Positions 19,373 through 27,798 of a DNA stretch of 64,000 nt are shown piece after piece; the stretch's first letter is position 1; every line of letters begins with the position of its first letter. The notes under the pieces were generated by a model. The model was not told the origin of the DNA and did not search any database. It worked only from the letters and a program-made list of their open reading frames with translations. The position numbers were made by a program, and so were the translations under genes. This DNA comes from Pseudomonas libanensis (lineage in GTDB: Bacteria > Pseudomonadota > Gammaproteobacteria > Pseudomonadales > Pseudomonadaceae), in NCBI RefSeq assembly GCF_001439685.1, contig NZ_JYLH01000004.1, positions 372,001 through 436,000 of the forward strand, given 5' to 3'.

Positions 19373-19915
19373 GGGGCATTCCAGGCTTTTCAGCAATAAA
19401 TGAACGGGCGACGCATCGCCGGCTCGGTTTTCAATCAAGCACTTTTCTTGAAGAGTGCTCGCGTGGCACGAATGTGCCGTCCCACCCCGTCTGACGGGCC
19501 CTCGGGCCTTTATTGACGGGGCAGAGAGAAATTTTTAGCGATTACATCCGCAACAAAACGAAATATTCTGACCCTTCGTCGAATAATAACCGACTGCAAC
19601 AGGCGGAAATTCTCACTAAAGGATTAAACCCTTTCGCTTTGCAGGGCACATCATAGCTGGCTTTGCCCAATAAAAGGGACGAAAAGCCATCCCAGCTTAT
19701 GGCTATAGCATCGTTATCGTTACGTGCTTATGACAAAACGATCATTGAATCCATGTGACCTATTGGTTAGAACTCAACACAGGTTGGCGCCGTCACGACG
19801 CCGACACATCGGCTCGCCACGCCGGCAGCGAGCCCACCAACGGCAGAAAAACTCTGCCCGGCCTTGGACAAGGCCGAAGGATATCTAGACAGTCAACAAG
19901 TGAGGGAAACACCCT
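19373..19915 (+). promoter_or_regulatory. Divergent rlmL-rmf intergenic region; 3' part is a structured rmf leader (rmf RNA motif candidate)
   Basis: 543 bases with no convincing gene. In the last 110 bases three consecutive hairpins can be read: GGCTCGC-N10-GCGAGCC (19811-19834), GGCAG-N7-CTGCC with flanks (19841-19860) and CGGCCTT-GGAC-AAGGCCG (19859-19876, sharing its first bases with the second). They end 40 bases before the rmf ATG. A conserved structured RNA called the rmf motif is known upstream of rmf in Pseudomonas, and this fits its position; I match it by position and hairpin content, not by alignment. In the rlmL-proximal part I see only imperfect GC-rich hairpins (around 19470-19515), unassigned. 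Confidence 0.5.
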
Positions 19916-20131
19916 ATGAGAAGACTTAAGCGTGATCCGTTGGAAAGAGCATTTTTACGCGGATATCAATATGGTGTTCATGGAAAATCCCGTGAGCTTT
20001 GCCCATTTACTCTACCGTCGGTACGCCAAGCCTGGATCAACGGCTGGCGAGAAGGACGCGGCGACAATTGGGACGGTATGACTGGCACTGCGGGCATCCA
20101 CAGACTCAACGAACTTCACGCCGTCGGCTAA
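19916..20131 (+). CDS. rmf: Ribosome modulation factor
   Basis: 71-residue basic protein that drives 70S ribosomes into inactive 100S dimers in stationary phase. The sequence is near-canonical: RRLKRDPLERAFLRGYQYG, SRELCPFT, RQAWINGWREGRGDNWDG. GAGGG stands nine bases before the ATG. A hairpin-rich leader upstream and a terminator downstream make it a monocistronic unit. Confidence 0.97.
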   Translation: MRRLKRDPLERAFLRGYQYGVHGKSRELCPFTLPSVRQAWINGWREGRGDNWDGMTGTAGIHRLNELHAVG

Positions 20132-20204
20132 TCAGGGCACTTAAATTCCGACACACACCTTTGAATATGTAGCGACTTAACCACGCGCGCCCCATCCGGG
20201 CGGC

Positions 20205-20242
20205 GGGCTTCGGCCCAGGGGCTCCTTTATGGAGCCCTTTTT
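20205..20242 (+). terminator. Intrinsic terminator of rmf
   Basis: GGGC-TTCG-GCCC (20205-20216), then GGGCTCC-TTTAT-GGAGCCC (20219-20237) followed by T5. The second hairpin with its T-run is a standard terminator. It may also serve the convergent pyrD from the other side, though the T-run favours the rmf direction. Confidence 0.9.
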
Positions 20243-20267
20243 ATTACCTGCCGATTAGCCGTTTGCA

Positions 20268-21287
20268 TCAGCGCAAGGCAGCGATGGCATCCACCGACTG
20301 GCGTATCAGCGCCGGCCCTTTGTAGATAAACCCTGAATACAACTGCACCAGGCTCGCGCCAGCCGCGATCTTTTCGGCAGCGTGCTTGCCTTCGGTGATA
20401 CCGCCCACCGCAATGATTGGCAAACGCCCAGCCAACTCGGCCGCCAGCACCTTGACGATATGGGTGCTCTTGTCCCGCACCGGCGCGCCCGACAGGCCGC
20501 CCGCCTCGTCACCATGGGCCAAGCCTTCAACACCTACGCGGCTGAGGGTAGTGTTGGTCGCAATCACTGCGTCCATCCCCGACTCCACCAGGGCCTGGGC
20601 CACCAGCACGGTTTCTTCATCGCTCATGTCCGGCGCGATCTTGATCGCCAATGGCACGCGCTTGCCGTGGCGCACGGCCAGATCTTCCTGGCGTTGGCGC
20701 AAGGCTTCGAGCAGTTGCTTGAGGGAATCACCAAATTGCAGGCTGCGCAGGCCCGGGGTATTGGGCGAGCTGACGTTGACGGTGACATAGCTGGCGTGGG
20801 CATAGACCTTGTCCAGGCAGATCAGGTAGTCATCCACCGCGCGCTCAACCGGCGTATCGACGTTCTTGCCGATGTTGATACCCAGGATGCCTGTGTACTT
20901 CGCCGCCTGGACCCGCGCCAGCAGATGGTCGACGCCCAGGTTGTTGAAACCCATGCGATTGATGATCGCCTCGGCTTCCGGCAAGCGGAAAATGCGTGGT
21001 TTGGGGTTGCCCGGTTGTGGCCGCGGGGTCACAGTGCCGATTTCGACAAAGCCGAACCCCAACTGCGCGAACCCATCGATGGCCGCGCCGTTCTTGTCCA
21101 GGCCGGCTGCCAGGCCGACCGGGTTAGGAAAATCCAGCCCCATCACCGACACCGGCATTTTCGCCGGTGCCTTGCATACCAGGCCATTGAGTCCCAGGCG
21201 GCCACCGGCACCGATCAGGTCCAGGGACAGATCGTGGGAGGTTTCCGGGGAGAGTTTGAACAACAGCTGGCGGGCCAAGGTATACAT
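20268..21287 (-). CDS. pyrD: Dihydroorotate dehydrogenase (quinone), class 2
   Basis: Membrane-associated FMN enzyme of pyrimidine synthesis, oxidising dihydroorotate with quinone. 339 residues, normal for class 2. It has the N-terminal membrane-association helices ([19 protein letters not shown]), FMN-site [10 protein letters not shown] (~residue 58), the [11 protein letters not shown] segment with the class 2 catalytic serine region (~175), and PIIAVGGI near the end. ATG at 21287 gives the standard N-terminus; the longer frame to 21377 is not family-like. Confidence 0.96.
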   Translation of the reverse strand: MYTLARQLLFKLSPETSHDLSLDLIGAGGRLGLNGLVCKAPAKMPVSVMGLDFPNPVGLAAGLDKNGAAIDGFAQLGFGFVEIGTVTPRPQPGNPKPRIFRLPEAEAIINRMGFNNLGVDHLLARVQAAKYTGILGINIGKNVDTPVERAVDDYLICLDKVYAHASYVTVNVSSPNTPGLRSLQFGDSLKQLLEALRQRQEDLAVRHGKRVPLAIKIAPDMSDEETVLVAQALVESGMDAVIATNTTLSRVGVEGLAHGDEAGGLSGAPVRDKSTHIVKVLAAELAGRLPIIAVGGITEGKHAAEKIAAGASLVQLYSGFIYKGPALIRQSVDAIAALR

Positions 21288-21373
21288 GGGCGGGCTAGAC
21301 TCGGATGGCGGCAAAAGGTGACGCCGATTATAGCCGGGGTGGCGGGCCGCATGCGAGGCGCGCCGCGCTGATC

Positions 21374-21835
21374 TCATTGACGCTGCGAAACCAGCGCTTC
21401 ATAACGCACCCAGATCCTTTCCGCGTACCGCAGGCGTAGTGCCTCACGCTGCGGGCCTGGCCCCGGCCCGACGTTGTAGGCACCCACCGCCGTCCAGTTA
21501 TATCCGAAACGCTGGATAAACTCAGCCAGGATCGAGGCACCGACCTCCACTGACAGGCAAGGCTCGTTCAGCAGACGCTCTTCGGTAATGCCCTGCTTGA
21601 GCAAACGCGGCAGGTGGATGCTGTTGATCTGCATCAGGCCGATATCACGCGTGCCGTTGCGGTTGGTGTAGTTCATTGCCTGGGAGCGGTAACCCGACTC
21701 TACCGCAGCGATGGCCTGCAACAACTCAGGTTCCAGGTCGTATCGCCGGGCCATTTCGTCCCAGCAATAGGCCAGTGCCTGGTTGCTGCCCATCAGCAAG
21801 CCGAGCAGCAGGCCCCTGCTCCACCCCTTAAGCAT
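21374..21835 (-). CDS. IagB-like lytic transglycosylase (type III secretion-associated type)
   Basis: 153-residue secreted SLT-domain protein. It has a signal peptide ([15 protein letters not shown]) and then a single goose-lysozyme-like domain with catalytic glutamate E46 in [15 protein letters not shown] (~residue 66) and [10 protein letters not shown] (~126). Size and layout match the IagB/IpgF/PilT group that opens peptidoglycan for secretion machines. The ATG at 21835 overlaps the stop of the upstream regulator (ATGCTTAA), so they are translationally coupled. In Salmonella, iagB is adjacent to hilA in the same way. No secretion apparatus genes are seen here. Confidence 0.82.
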   Translation of the reverse strand: MLKGWSRGLLLGLLMGSNQALAYCWDEMARRYDLEPELLQAIAAVESGYRSQAMNYTNRNGTRDIGLMQINSIHLPRLLKQGITEERLLNEPCLSVEVGASILAEFIQRFGYNWTAVGAYNVGPGPGPQREALRLRYAERIWVRYEALVSQRQ

Positions 21836-22214
21836 TGCTGGCCTGACCGCAGAATGAGCACACATGCACAACGTGCCTTGATGGGTTGCTCACCACACGC
21901 ACCGGGCAGGTAAAGCGATACCCCTTGCCGTAGATCGTCTTGATAAATCCTTTGTCAGCACCCAGGTGCTTGCGCAGGGAGTAAATGCACCGCGTCAGTG
22001 ATTCATCGGCCACCTCGCCACGGGACCAGGCCAGTTCCAACAAGCGGTCCTTGGTCATCAACGTGCCACCGGAGGCCAGCAGCAGACGCAGAACCTGCCC
22101 CTCCTTGGGTGGCAACTGAATATCCGCGTGCCCGCCCGTCAACCGGCCATCGCCATGCAAAGTCCAGCGAGCAAAGACCAGGGAAGTCGCAGGTTCAGCA
22201 GTCACGACGACCAT
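21828..22214 (-). CDS. HilA-like winged-helix (OmpR/CadC-type) DNA-binding protein without receiver domain
   Basis: 128 residues, essentially one Trans_reg_C winged helix (~15-108): LPPKEGQVLRLLLASGG, ELAWSRGEVADESLTRCIYSL, LGADKGFIKTIYGKGYRF. There is no phosphorylation domain before it and only ~20 residues after it, ending [10 protein letters not shown]. The N-terminal domain of HilA and CadC is the closest description. ATG at 22214 is preceded by AGAGG; a GTG at 22220 is an alternative. It overlaps the IagB-like gene by eight bases. Targets unknown; regulation of the neighbouring transglycosylase or a lost secretion system is inferred. Confidence 0.78.
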   Translation of the reverse strand: MVVVTAEPATSLVFARWTLHGDGRLTGGHADIQLPPKEGQVLRLLLASGGTLMTKDRLLELAWSRGEVADESLTRCIYSLRKHLGADKGFIKTIYGKGYRFTCPVRVVSNPSRHVVHVCSFCGQASNA

Positions 22215-22378
22215 ACGCACCTCTGCATTCGACTACTGCCATTCAAAATCCTTATTTCCTGTGCCAGCTCGCGCCAATGTCACAACTATAGAAATCGGCA
22301 CTTCGGCCCGCGTTAGGACAAAACCCATTCAGCCGACTTTTTTTTGCACCCTCCGGTAGGACAATTCGCTACCCGCCC

Positions 22379-22594
22379 TTATTGAGAGATCCACTCCTGA
22401 TAGGTCTCCTGCAACTCCACCCCCAGCCGGTCCTCCAGTTGCACCAGCTCACCCAATGCCATCAGTTGCCCGTTGACCCGCACCTCCACACATCGGGTTA
22501 CCCCTGGATCCAAGGGCAGTACCTTCCCCGGTGCGAACGCAGCCAGACGCTTGCGGCTGATCAGTTGTTCCTGCAACAGTATTTCCAGGTGCAT
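22379..22594 (-). CDS. Orphan SPOA-domain protein (FliN/SctQ C-terminal type)
   Basis: 71 residues. The pattern LISRKRLAAFAPGKVLPLD...VEVRVNGQLMALGELVQLEDRLGVEL is that of the SPOA fold found at the C-terminus of FliN, YscQ/SctQ and HrcQb, which build the cytosolic sorting platform of flagella and type III secretion. Length suits a short SctQ-C form. The frame has a TGA just upstream of the ATG, so this is a self-standing gene or the retained end of a lost longer one. It lies in the same direction as, and 158 bases upstream of, the HilA/IagB-like pair. No flagellar genes are near. Confidence 0.68.
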   Translation of the reverse strand: MHLEILLQEQLISRKRLAAFAPGKVLPLDPGVTRCVEVRVNGQLMALGELVQLEDRLGVELQETYQEWISQ

Positions 22595-22866
22595 GGACAA
22601 AGGCCTTTTTCAGGGGAAACACTCAGGATTCCTGGGCTGTATGGCTTGAAGAAGCGGCCATACTGCGAGGCGCAGGAGGTTCAATCATGATGGAAAGCTG
22701 ACGGCAGAACCCACCCTCCAGCCCATGGCATGTGCCTTGCTATGCACTCTGTAACAGGCCCGCGCCAAAGACTCGGCGAGCCTACGCACATAGGCGTGGT
22801 TACCCTGCAATGGCCTGCACCGCCACCCCAGGGAATCACGGCTTTCCTGGAAAAAGGCAGGTGTTG

Positions 22867-24066
22867 ATGAACGATCCACTGGCTTGGGTAAACGGCAGTG
22901 ACGCCCCGGAAAAAAGCAGCCTCGACCTGGGCTTCATGGCATTGACCGATTGCGCCTCGCTGGTAGTTGCCGCCACCCAGGGCTTTGCCCAACCCTATGG
23001 CCTCACGCTGAATCTCAAGCGCCAGTCGTCCTGGGCCAACCTGCGTGACAAGCTGGTCAGCGGCGAACTGGACGCCGCCCACAGTCTCTACGGGCTGATC
23101 TATGCCGTGCATCTGGGCATCGGCGGTGTCGCCCCTTGCCCCATGGCGGTGCTGATGGGGCTGAACCAGAACGGCCAGAGCATCAACCTGTCCCGCGGCC
23201 TGCAGACCCAAGGTGTGGTCACTCCTGAGGCACTGGAGCGCCATGTGCACCAAAGCCGGACGAAACTGACCTTTGCCCAGACATTTCCCACCGGCACCCA
23301 CGCCATGTGGTTGTATTACTGGCTGGCCAGCCAAGGCATTCATCCGTTGCGGGATGTGAACAGCGTAGTGGTGCCGCCACCGCAGATGGTTGCGCACCTG
23401 CAAGCCGGACGCATCGAGGGGTTTTGTGTCGGCGAACCCTGGAGCGCCAGCGCAGTGAAGGAAAATCAAGGCTTTACCCTGGCGACCAGCCAGTCGATCT
23501 GGCCCGATCATCCGGAAAAAGTCCTGGGCTGCACCCAGGCCTTCGTCGACGAGTATCCCAATACCGCCCGCGTGCTGGTGATGGCGATTCTCGAGGCCAG
23601 CCGGTTTATCGAACAGGGCAGTGAAAACCGCCGCTCCACTGCGCAATTGCTCAGTGCCCGTGAGTACCTGGACGCCCCACTGGACTGTATAGAGCCGCGA
23701 CTGCTGGGCAACTATGACGATGGCCTGGGCAACCAGTGGCAAGATCCCCACGCATTGCGTTTTTTCGCCGGTGGCGAGGTGAACCTGCCCTACCTCAGCG
23801 ACGGCATGTGGTTCATGACCCAGTTCCGACGCTGGGGCTTGCTGCGTGAAGACCCTGACTACCTGGGCGTCGCCCGGCAGGTGCAGCAACTGGCGCTGTA
23901 TCGCCAGGCGGCCGAGACGCTGGGCATTGCCGCCGGCGACTCAGAGATGCGCAGCAGCCAGTTGATCGACGGCAAGACCTGGGACGGCTCCGACCCTGCC
24001 GGCTACGCCCGCAGCTTCCGCCTGCATGCCCTGGCCGATGACGCCAGCCGCCAAGCGCTGCGCTGA
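22867..24066 (+). CDS. nasS: Nitrate/nitrite sensor NasS (NrtA/CmpA-like, cytoplasmic)
   Basis: 399-residue member of the NrtA/CmpA substrate-binding family (LGFMALTDCASLVVAATQGF; LDAAHSLYGLIYAVHLGIGG; ICVGEPW-like FCVGEPWSASA). It has no signal peptide, which distinguishes NasS from transport binding proteins: it binds nitrate in the cytoplasm and, when empty, sequesters NasT. ATG at 22867 is preceded by AAAGGCAGG at good spacing; the open frame extends back to 22732 but without family similarity. nasT follows 13 bases later. Confidence 0.93.
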   Translation: MNDPLAWVNGSDAPEKSSLDLGFMALTDCASLVVAATQGFAQPYGLTLNLKRQSSWANLRDKLVSGELDAAHSLYGLIYAVHLGIGGVAPCPMAVLMGLNQNGQSINLSRGLQTQGVVTPEALERHVHQSRTKLTFAQTFPTGTHAMWLYYWLASQGIHPLRDVNSVVVPPPQMVAHLQAGRIEGFCVGEPWSASAVKENQGFTLATSQSIWPDHPEKVLGCTQAFVDEYPNTARVLVMAILEASRFIEQGSENRRSTAQLLSAREYLDAPLDCIEPRLLGNYDDGLGNQWQDPHALRFFAGGEVNLPYLSDGMWFMTQFRRWGLLREDPDYLGVARQVQQLALYRQAAETLGIAAGDSEMRSSQLIDGKTWDGSDPAGYARSFRLHALADDASRQALR

Positions 24067-24079
24067 AAGGGGTATGACA

Positions 24080-24655
24080 ATGCTGCGAATCCTGTTGATC
24101 AATGACACTGCGCGCAAGGTCGGGCGCCTCAAGGCTGCGCTGACCGAGGCTGGTTTCGAAGTGATCGATGAGTCGGGCCTGACCATCGACCTGCCCGCAC
24201 GCGTCGAAACGGTGCGCCCGGACGTGATCCTGATCGATACCGAGTCACCCGGTCGCGATGTGATGGAGCAAGTGGTGCTGGTCAGCCGCGACCAACCCCG
24301 GCCCATCGTGATGTTTACCGATGAGCACGACCCGAACGTGATGCGCCAGGCAATCAGGGCCGGGGTCAGTGCCTACATTATCGAAGGCATCCAGGCCCAG
24401 CGCTTGCAACCGATCCTTGATGTGGCCATGGCCCGCTTCGAGAGCGACCAGGCCCTGCGCGCCCAACTGCACGCCCGCGACCAGCAGTTGGCCGAGCGCA
24501 AGCGCATCGAGCTGGCCAAGGGCCTGTTGATGAAAATGAAGGACTGCAATGAAGAAGAGGCCTACACCCTGATGCGCCGCCAGGCCATGAGTCGCCAACA
24601 GAAACTGATCCAGGTGGCGGAGCAGATTATTGCCATGAGCGAGTTGCTCGGCTGA
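24080..24655 (+). CDS. nasT: NasT, ANTAR-domain RNA-binding antiterminator
   Basis: 191 residues: pseudo-receiver domain ~1-120 (MLRILLINDTARKVGRL; ILIDTESPGRD) and C-terminal ANTAR three-helix domain ~130-188 (ERKRIELAKGLLMKMKDCNEEEAYTLMRRQAM in segments). When nitrate releases it from NasS, NasT binds paired hexaloop hairpins in leader RNAs and prevents termination. Two such leaders are in this window, at 24689-24770 and 27799-27889. Of two in-frame ATGs, 24080 has the better distance from AAAGGGG; 24074 is the alternative. Confidence 0.95.
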   Translation: MLRILLINDTARKVGRLKAALTEAGFEVIDESGLTIDLPARVETVRPDVILIDTESPGRDVMEQVVLVSRDQPRPIVMFTDEHDPNVMRQAIRAGVSAYIIEGIQAQRLQPILDVAMARFESDQALRAQLHARDQQLAERKRIELAKGLLMKMKDCNEEEAYTLMRRQAMSRQQKLIQVAEQIIAMSELLG

Positions 24656-24688
24656 TCTGGCTCAGCTCTTGCTAAACAATCCTGACAG

Positions 24689-24770
24689 GTAGCCAACGGC
24701 GGTTGCCCCTCCACGACAAAGACGTCGCCCATCCGGTTTGCCCCTCGCGAACCTGGTGGCGGCGTTTTTT
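24689..24770 (+). promoter_or_regulatory. NasT-responsive (ANTAR-target) leader with terminator, before the nitrate transporter
   Basis: Hairpin 1: GTAGCC-AACGGC-GGTTGC (24689-24706, with G-T pairs). Hairpin 2: CGAC-AAAGAC-GTCG (24714-24727). Both loops have six bases with A at 1 and G at 4, the ANTAR recognition rule, and they are seven bases apart. A GC-rich stem from 24726 (CGCC...GGCG) ends in T6 (24765-24770) and shares two bases with the arm of hairpin 2, so protein-stabilised hairpin 2 and the terminator compete. Confidence 0.8.
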
Positions 24771-24809
24771 GCGTTTTGGCCCCCTAGCCCCCAACCGTTG
24801 AGGTGCATG

Positions 24810-26021
24810 ATGAAATCAAGCTTCTGGAAATCCGGGCACACCCCGACCCTATTCGCCGCGTTCCTGTATTTCGACCTGAGCTTCATGGTCTGGTACCTGC
24901 TGGGCCCGCTGGCGGTGCAGATTGCCGCCGACCTGCAGCTGACCACTCAACAGCGTGGCCTGGTGGTGGCGACACCGATCCTGGCCGGCGCGTTGCTGCG
25001 TTTTCTGATGGGCATGCTGGCCGACAAGCTGTCGCCCAAGACCGCCGGGCTGATCGGCCAGGTGATTGTGATCGTGGCGCTGTTCTGTGCCTGGAAACTG
25101 GGGATCCACAGCTACGAGCAAGCCTTGCTGCTGGGCCTGTTCCTGGGCATGGCCGGTGCCTCCTTTGCAGTCGCCCTGCCCTTGGCGTCCCAGTGGTACC
25201 CGGCGGAACACCAGGGCAAGGCCATGGGCATCGCCGGGGCCGGTAACTCCGGCACCGTGTTTGCCGCATTGCTGGCACCGGTGCTGGCGGCCGCATTCGG
25301 CTGGAGCAATGTGTTCGGCTTTGCACTGATTCCGCTGGTGCTGACGCTGATCGTGTTCGCCTGGCTCGCACGCAATGCCCCAGAGCGGCCGAAAGCCAAA
25401 TCCATGGCCGACTACTTCAAGGCCCTGGGCGACCGCGACAGCTGGTGGTTCATGTTCTTCTACAGCGTGACCTTCGGCGGTTTTATCGGCCTGGCCAGCG
25501 CCCTGCCCGGCTACTTCAACGACCAGTACGGCCTGAGCCCGGTGACCGCCGGCTACTACACCGCCGCCTGCGTGTTCGGCGGCAGCCTGATGCGGCCCTT
25601 GGGCGGCGCCCTGGCGGATCGTTTCGGCGGGATCAAGACCCTGCTCGGCATGTACAGCGTGGCAGTGGTGTGCATCGCTGCCGTAGGTTTCAACCTGCCG
25701 AGTTCTTACGCGGCATTGGCGCTGTTCGTCTGCACCATGCTCGGCCTCGGCGCCGGGAATGGCGCGGTGTTCCAACTGGTGCCCCAGCGCTTTCGCCGGG
25801 AAATCGGCGTGATGACCGGGCTGATCGGCATGGCCGGCGGCATTGGTGGCTTCGCCCTCGCCGCCGGTATGGGTGCGATCAAGCAGAGTACCGGCAGTTA
25901 TCAACTGGCCCTATGGTTGTTCGCCAGCCTCGGTGTGCTGGCCTGGTTCGGCCTGCATGGCGTGAAACGGCGCTGGAGAACCACCTGGGGATCGGCCGCC
26001 GTGACCGCCGCACGCGTCTGA
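24810..26021 (+). CDS. nasA: Nitrate/nitrite transporter, NarK/NasA-type MFS
   Basis: Inner-membrane uptake of nitrate for assimilation. 403 residues with 12 predicted TM helices. Nitrate-porter signatures are seen: GLFLGMAGASFAVALPLASQWYP and GNSGTVFAALLAPVLA in the first half, and GLGAGNGAVFQLVPQRF with GMAGGIGGFALA in the second. I prefer ATG 24810 over 24807 because GAGG lies six bases before it. The stop overlaps the next start (TGATG), so transporter and kinase are translated together. Confidence 0.93.
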   Translation: MKSSFWKSGHTPTLFAAFLYFDLSFMVWYLLGPLAVQIAADLQLTTQQRGLVVATPILAGALLRFLMGMLADKLSPKTAGLIGQVIVIVALFCAWKLGIHSYEQALLLGLFLGMAGASFAVALPLASQWYPAEHQGKAMGIAGAGNSGTVFAALLAPVLAAAFGWSNVFGFALIPLVLTLIVFAWLARNAPERPKAKSMADYFKALGDRDSWWFMFFYSVTFGGFIGLASALPGYFNDQYGLSPVTAGYYTAACVFGGSLMRPLGGALADRFGGIKTLLGMYSVAVVCIAAVGFNLPSSYAALALFVCTMLGLGAGNGAVFQLVPQRFRREIGVMTGLIGMAGGIGGFALAAGMGAIKQSTGSYQLALWLFASLGVLAWFGLHGVKRRWRTTWGSAAVTAARV

Positions 26022-27691
26022 TGAGCCTGCAACTGAGCGTCGCCCAGGCCAGTGCCATCGGCCCGCGCAGCGAAAACCAGGACGCGCTGCGCGTGGTCAC
26101 ACCCATGGCGGAACTGGCGGCGAGCAAAGGCTACCTGTGCGCACTGGCCGATGGCGTCAGCCAATGCGCCGACGGTGGTCTGGCCGCGCGCTCGACGCTG
26201 CAGGCCCTGGCCCTGGACTACTACGCCACGCCGCAGACCTGGGGCGTAGCCCAGGCGCTGGAGCGCCTGTTGCTGGCGCAAAACCGCTGGTTGCAGGCCA
26301 ATGGCGGCGGGCAACCGCTGCTGACAACCCTCAGTGCCCTGGTGTTTCGCGGCCGGCGTTTCACCCTCGCCCATGTCGGCGATTGCCGAGTATATCGCTG
26401 GCTCAACGGCGAGTTGCAACGCATCAGCGAAGACCATGTGTGGGAACAGCCGGGCATGCAACATGTGCTCAAGCGCGCCCTCGGCCTGGATCAGCACCTG
26501 GTGCTGGATTTCCTCGACGGCGAACTGCGCGAAGGTGAATGCTTCCTGCTGCTCAGCGACGGGGTGTGGGCCACGCTGGGCGACGCCAGCATCGGCACGA
26601 TCCTGCGTGAACAAAGCGACCTCGACCTGGCCGTCAGCACCCTGGTCAACGCTGCGCACCTGGCCGGCAGCCAAGACAACGCCAGCGCCGTACTGGTGCG
26701 TATCGACCGACTCGGCGCCGCCACTCTCGGCGACGCCCTGGTGCAGTTACAGCAATGGCCGCTGCCGCCAGCGCTGAAGGCCGGCCAGATCTTTGAAGGC
26801 TGGCGAGTAGAGAGCGTGCTGGCCCAGAGTCGGCAGTCGCTGCTGTACCGGGTCCGCGATGCCCAGCAACAACCCTGGCTGCTCAAGACCCTGCCACTGA
26901 GCCACGACGACGACACCGACGCGGCCCAAGCCTTGTTGTCGGAAGAATGGTTCCTGCGCCGAGTCGCCGGCCGCGCCTTTCCTGAAGTCCACGCCGCCAG
27001 TGGTCGTCAGCACTTGTACTACGTGATGCGCGAATATCCCGGGCAGACCCTGGCCCAGCTGTTCCAGCAGCAAGGCCCGTTGCCGCTGGCGCAGTGGCAG
27101 ACGATCGCCGAACGTTTGCTGCGGGCCGTGGGCCTGTTGCATCGCCGGCAGATCCTGCACCGCGATATCAAGCCGGAAAACCTGCTGCTGGGGGACGATG
27201 GCGAACTGCGAGTGCTGGACTTCGGCCTGGCCTACTGCCCTGGGCTGTCTGAAGACCGCGCCCATCTGCTGCCCGGCACCCCGAGCTTTATCGCACCGGA
27301 AGCCTTCGGTGGCGAGCAGCCTACGGCGCAACAGGATTTGTATGGCGTTGGTGTGACCTTGTATTACCTGCTGACCGGGCATTACCCCTACGGCGAAATC
27401 GAAGCCTTTCAACGCCCGCGCTTCAACCAGCCGGTCAGCGCCAGCCGCTATCGCCCCGACTTGCCGGATTGGTTGCCCCTGAGTCTGGAACGTGCCGTAG
27501 CCGCCCTTCCCGCCCAACGCTATGAAACCGCCGAAGAATGGCTGCTGGTACTGGAACAGGCCGACCGCCGCGAACTCAGTGTACGACCACGGCCTTTGCT
27601 GGAGCGCGAACCGCTCAAGGTGTGGCAGACCCTGGCGGTGGCTTCGCTGCTGATCAATCTGGTGCTGATGTACTGGCTTTTGCACCACTAA
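26021..27691 (+). CDS. Fused PP2C phosphatase - Ser/Thr protein kinase with C-terminal membrane anchor
   Basis: 556 residues. Residues ~1-235 are a PP2C phosphatase with its metal-site motifs (RSENQDA, ADGVSQC, GDCRVYR, SDGVW, DNAS). Residues ~255-520 are a Hanks-type kinase with lysine in WLLKTLP, HRDIKPEN, DFG, and GTPSFIAPE. The last ~20 residues form one TM helix (LAVASLLINLVLMYWLL). The nucleotide loop lacks its glycines (VLAQSRQSLLYRV). It lies between the nitrate transporter (one-base overlap) and nirB, as in P. aeruginosa, and may adjust transport or assimilation by reversible phosphorylation; substrate unknown. Confidence 0.9.
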   Translation: MSLQLSVAQASAIGPRSENQDALRVVTPMAELAASKGYLCALADGVSQCADGGLAARSTLQALALDYYATPQTWGVAQALERLLLAQNRWLQANGGGQPLLTTLSALVFRGRRFTLAHVGDCRVYRWLNGELQRISEDHVWEQPGMQHVLKRALGLDQHLVLDFLDGELREGECFLLLSDGVWATLGDASIGTILREQSDLDLAVSTLVNAAHLAGSQDNASAVLVRIDRLGAATLGDALVQLQQWPLPPALKAGQIFEGWRVESVLAQSRQSLLYRVRDAQQQPWLLKTLPLSHDDDTDAAQALLSEEWFLRRVAGRAFPEVHAASGRQHLYYVMREYPGQTLAQLFQQQGPLPLAQWQTIAERLLRAVGLLHRRQILHRDIKPENLLLGDDGELRVLDFGLAYCPGLSEDRAHLLPGTPSFIAPEAFGGEQPTAQQDLYGVGVTLYYLLTGHYPYGEIEAFQRPRFNQPVSASRYRPDLPDWLPLSLERAVAALPAQRYETAEEWLLVLEQADRRELSVRPRPLLEREPLKVWQTLAVASLLINLVLMYWLLHH

Positions 27692-27798
27692 CGGGCAAAA
27701 TCCGCCGAGGCTCTATTTAAACGCCCAATAAAACTGGGGCCATGGGAACTTGGCACAGCTGCTGCATTAGCTTTCCCAACAACCCACATACAGCCGCC

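Noticed and set aside
21374..22594. A working type III secretion system at this site
   Set aside because: Only three possible accessory genes are present; no ATPase, export gate, needle or secretin gene is seen in the window.
22681..23889. Minus-strand open frame over nasS
   Set aside because: Antisense to a clear NrtA-family protein, no domain found.
25445..26020. N-terminal extension of the kinase frame into the nitrate transporter gene
   Set aside because: The extension is out of frame with the transporter and Arg-rich without domain; the TGATG overlap start at 26021 gives a canonical PP2C N-terminus.
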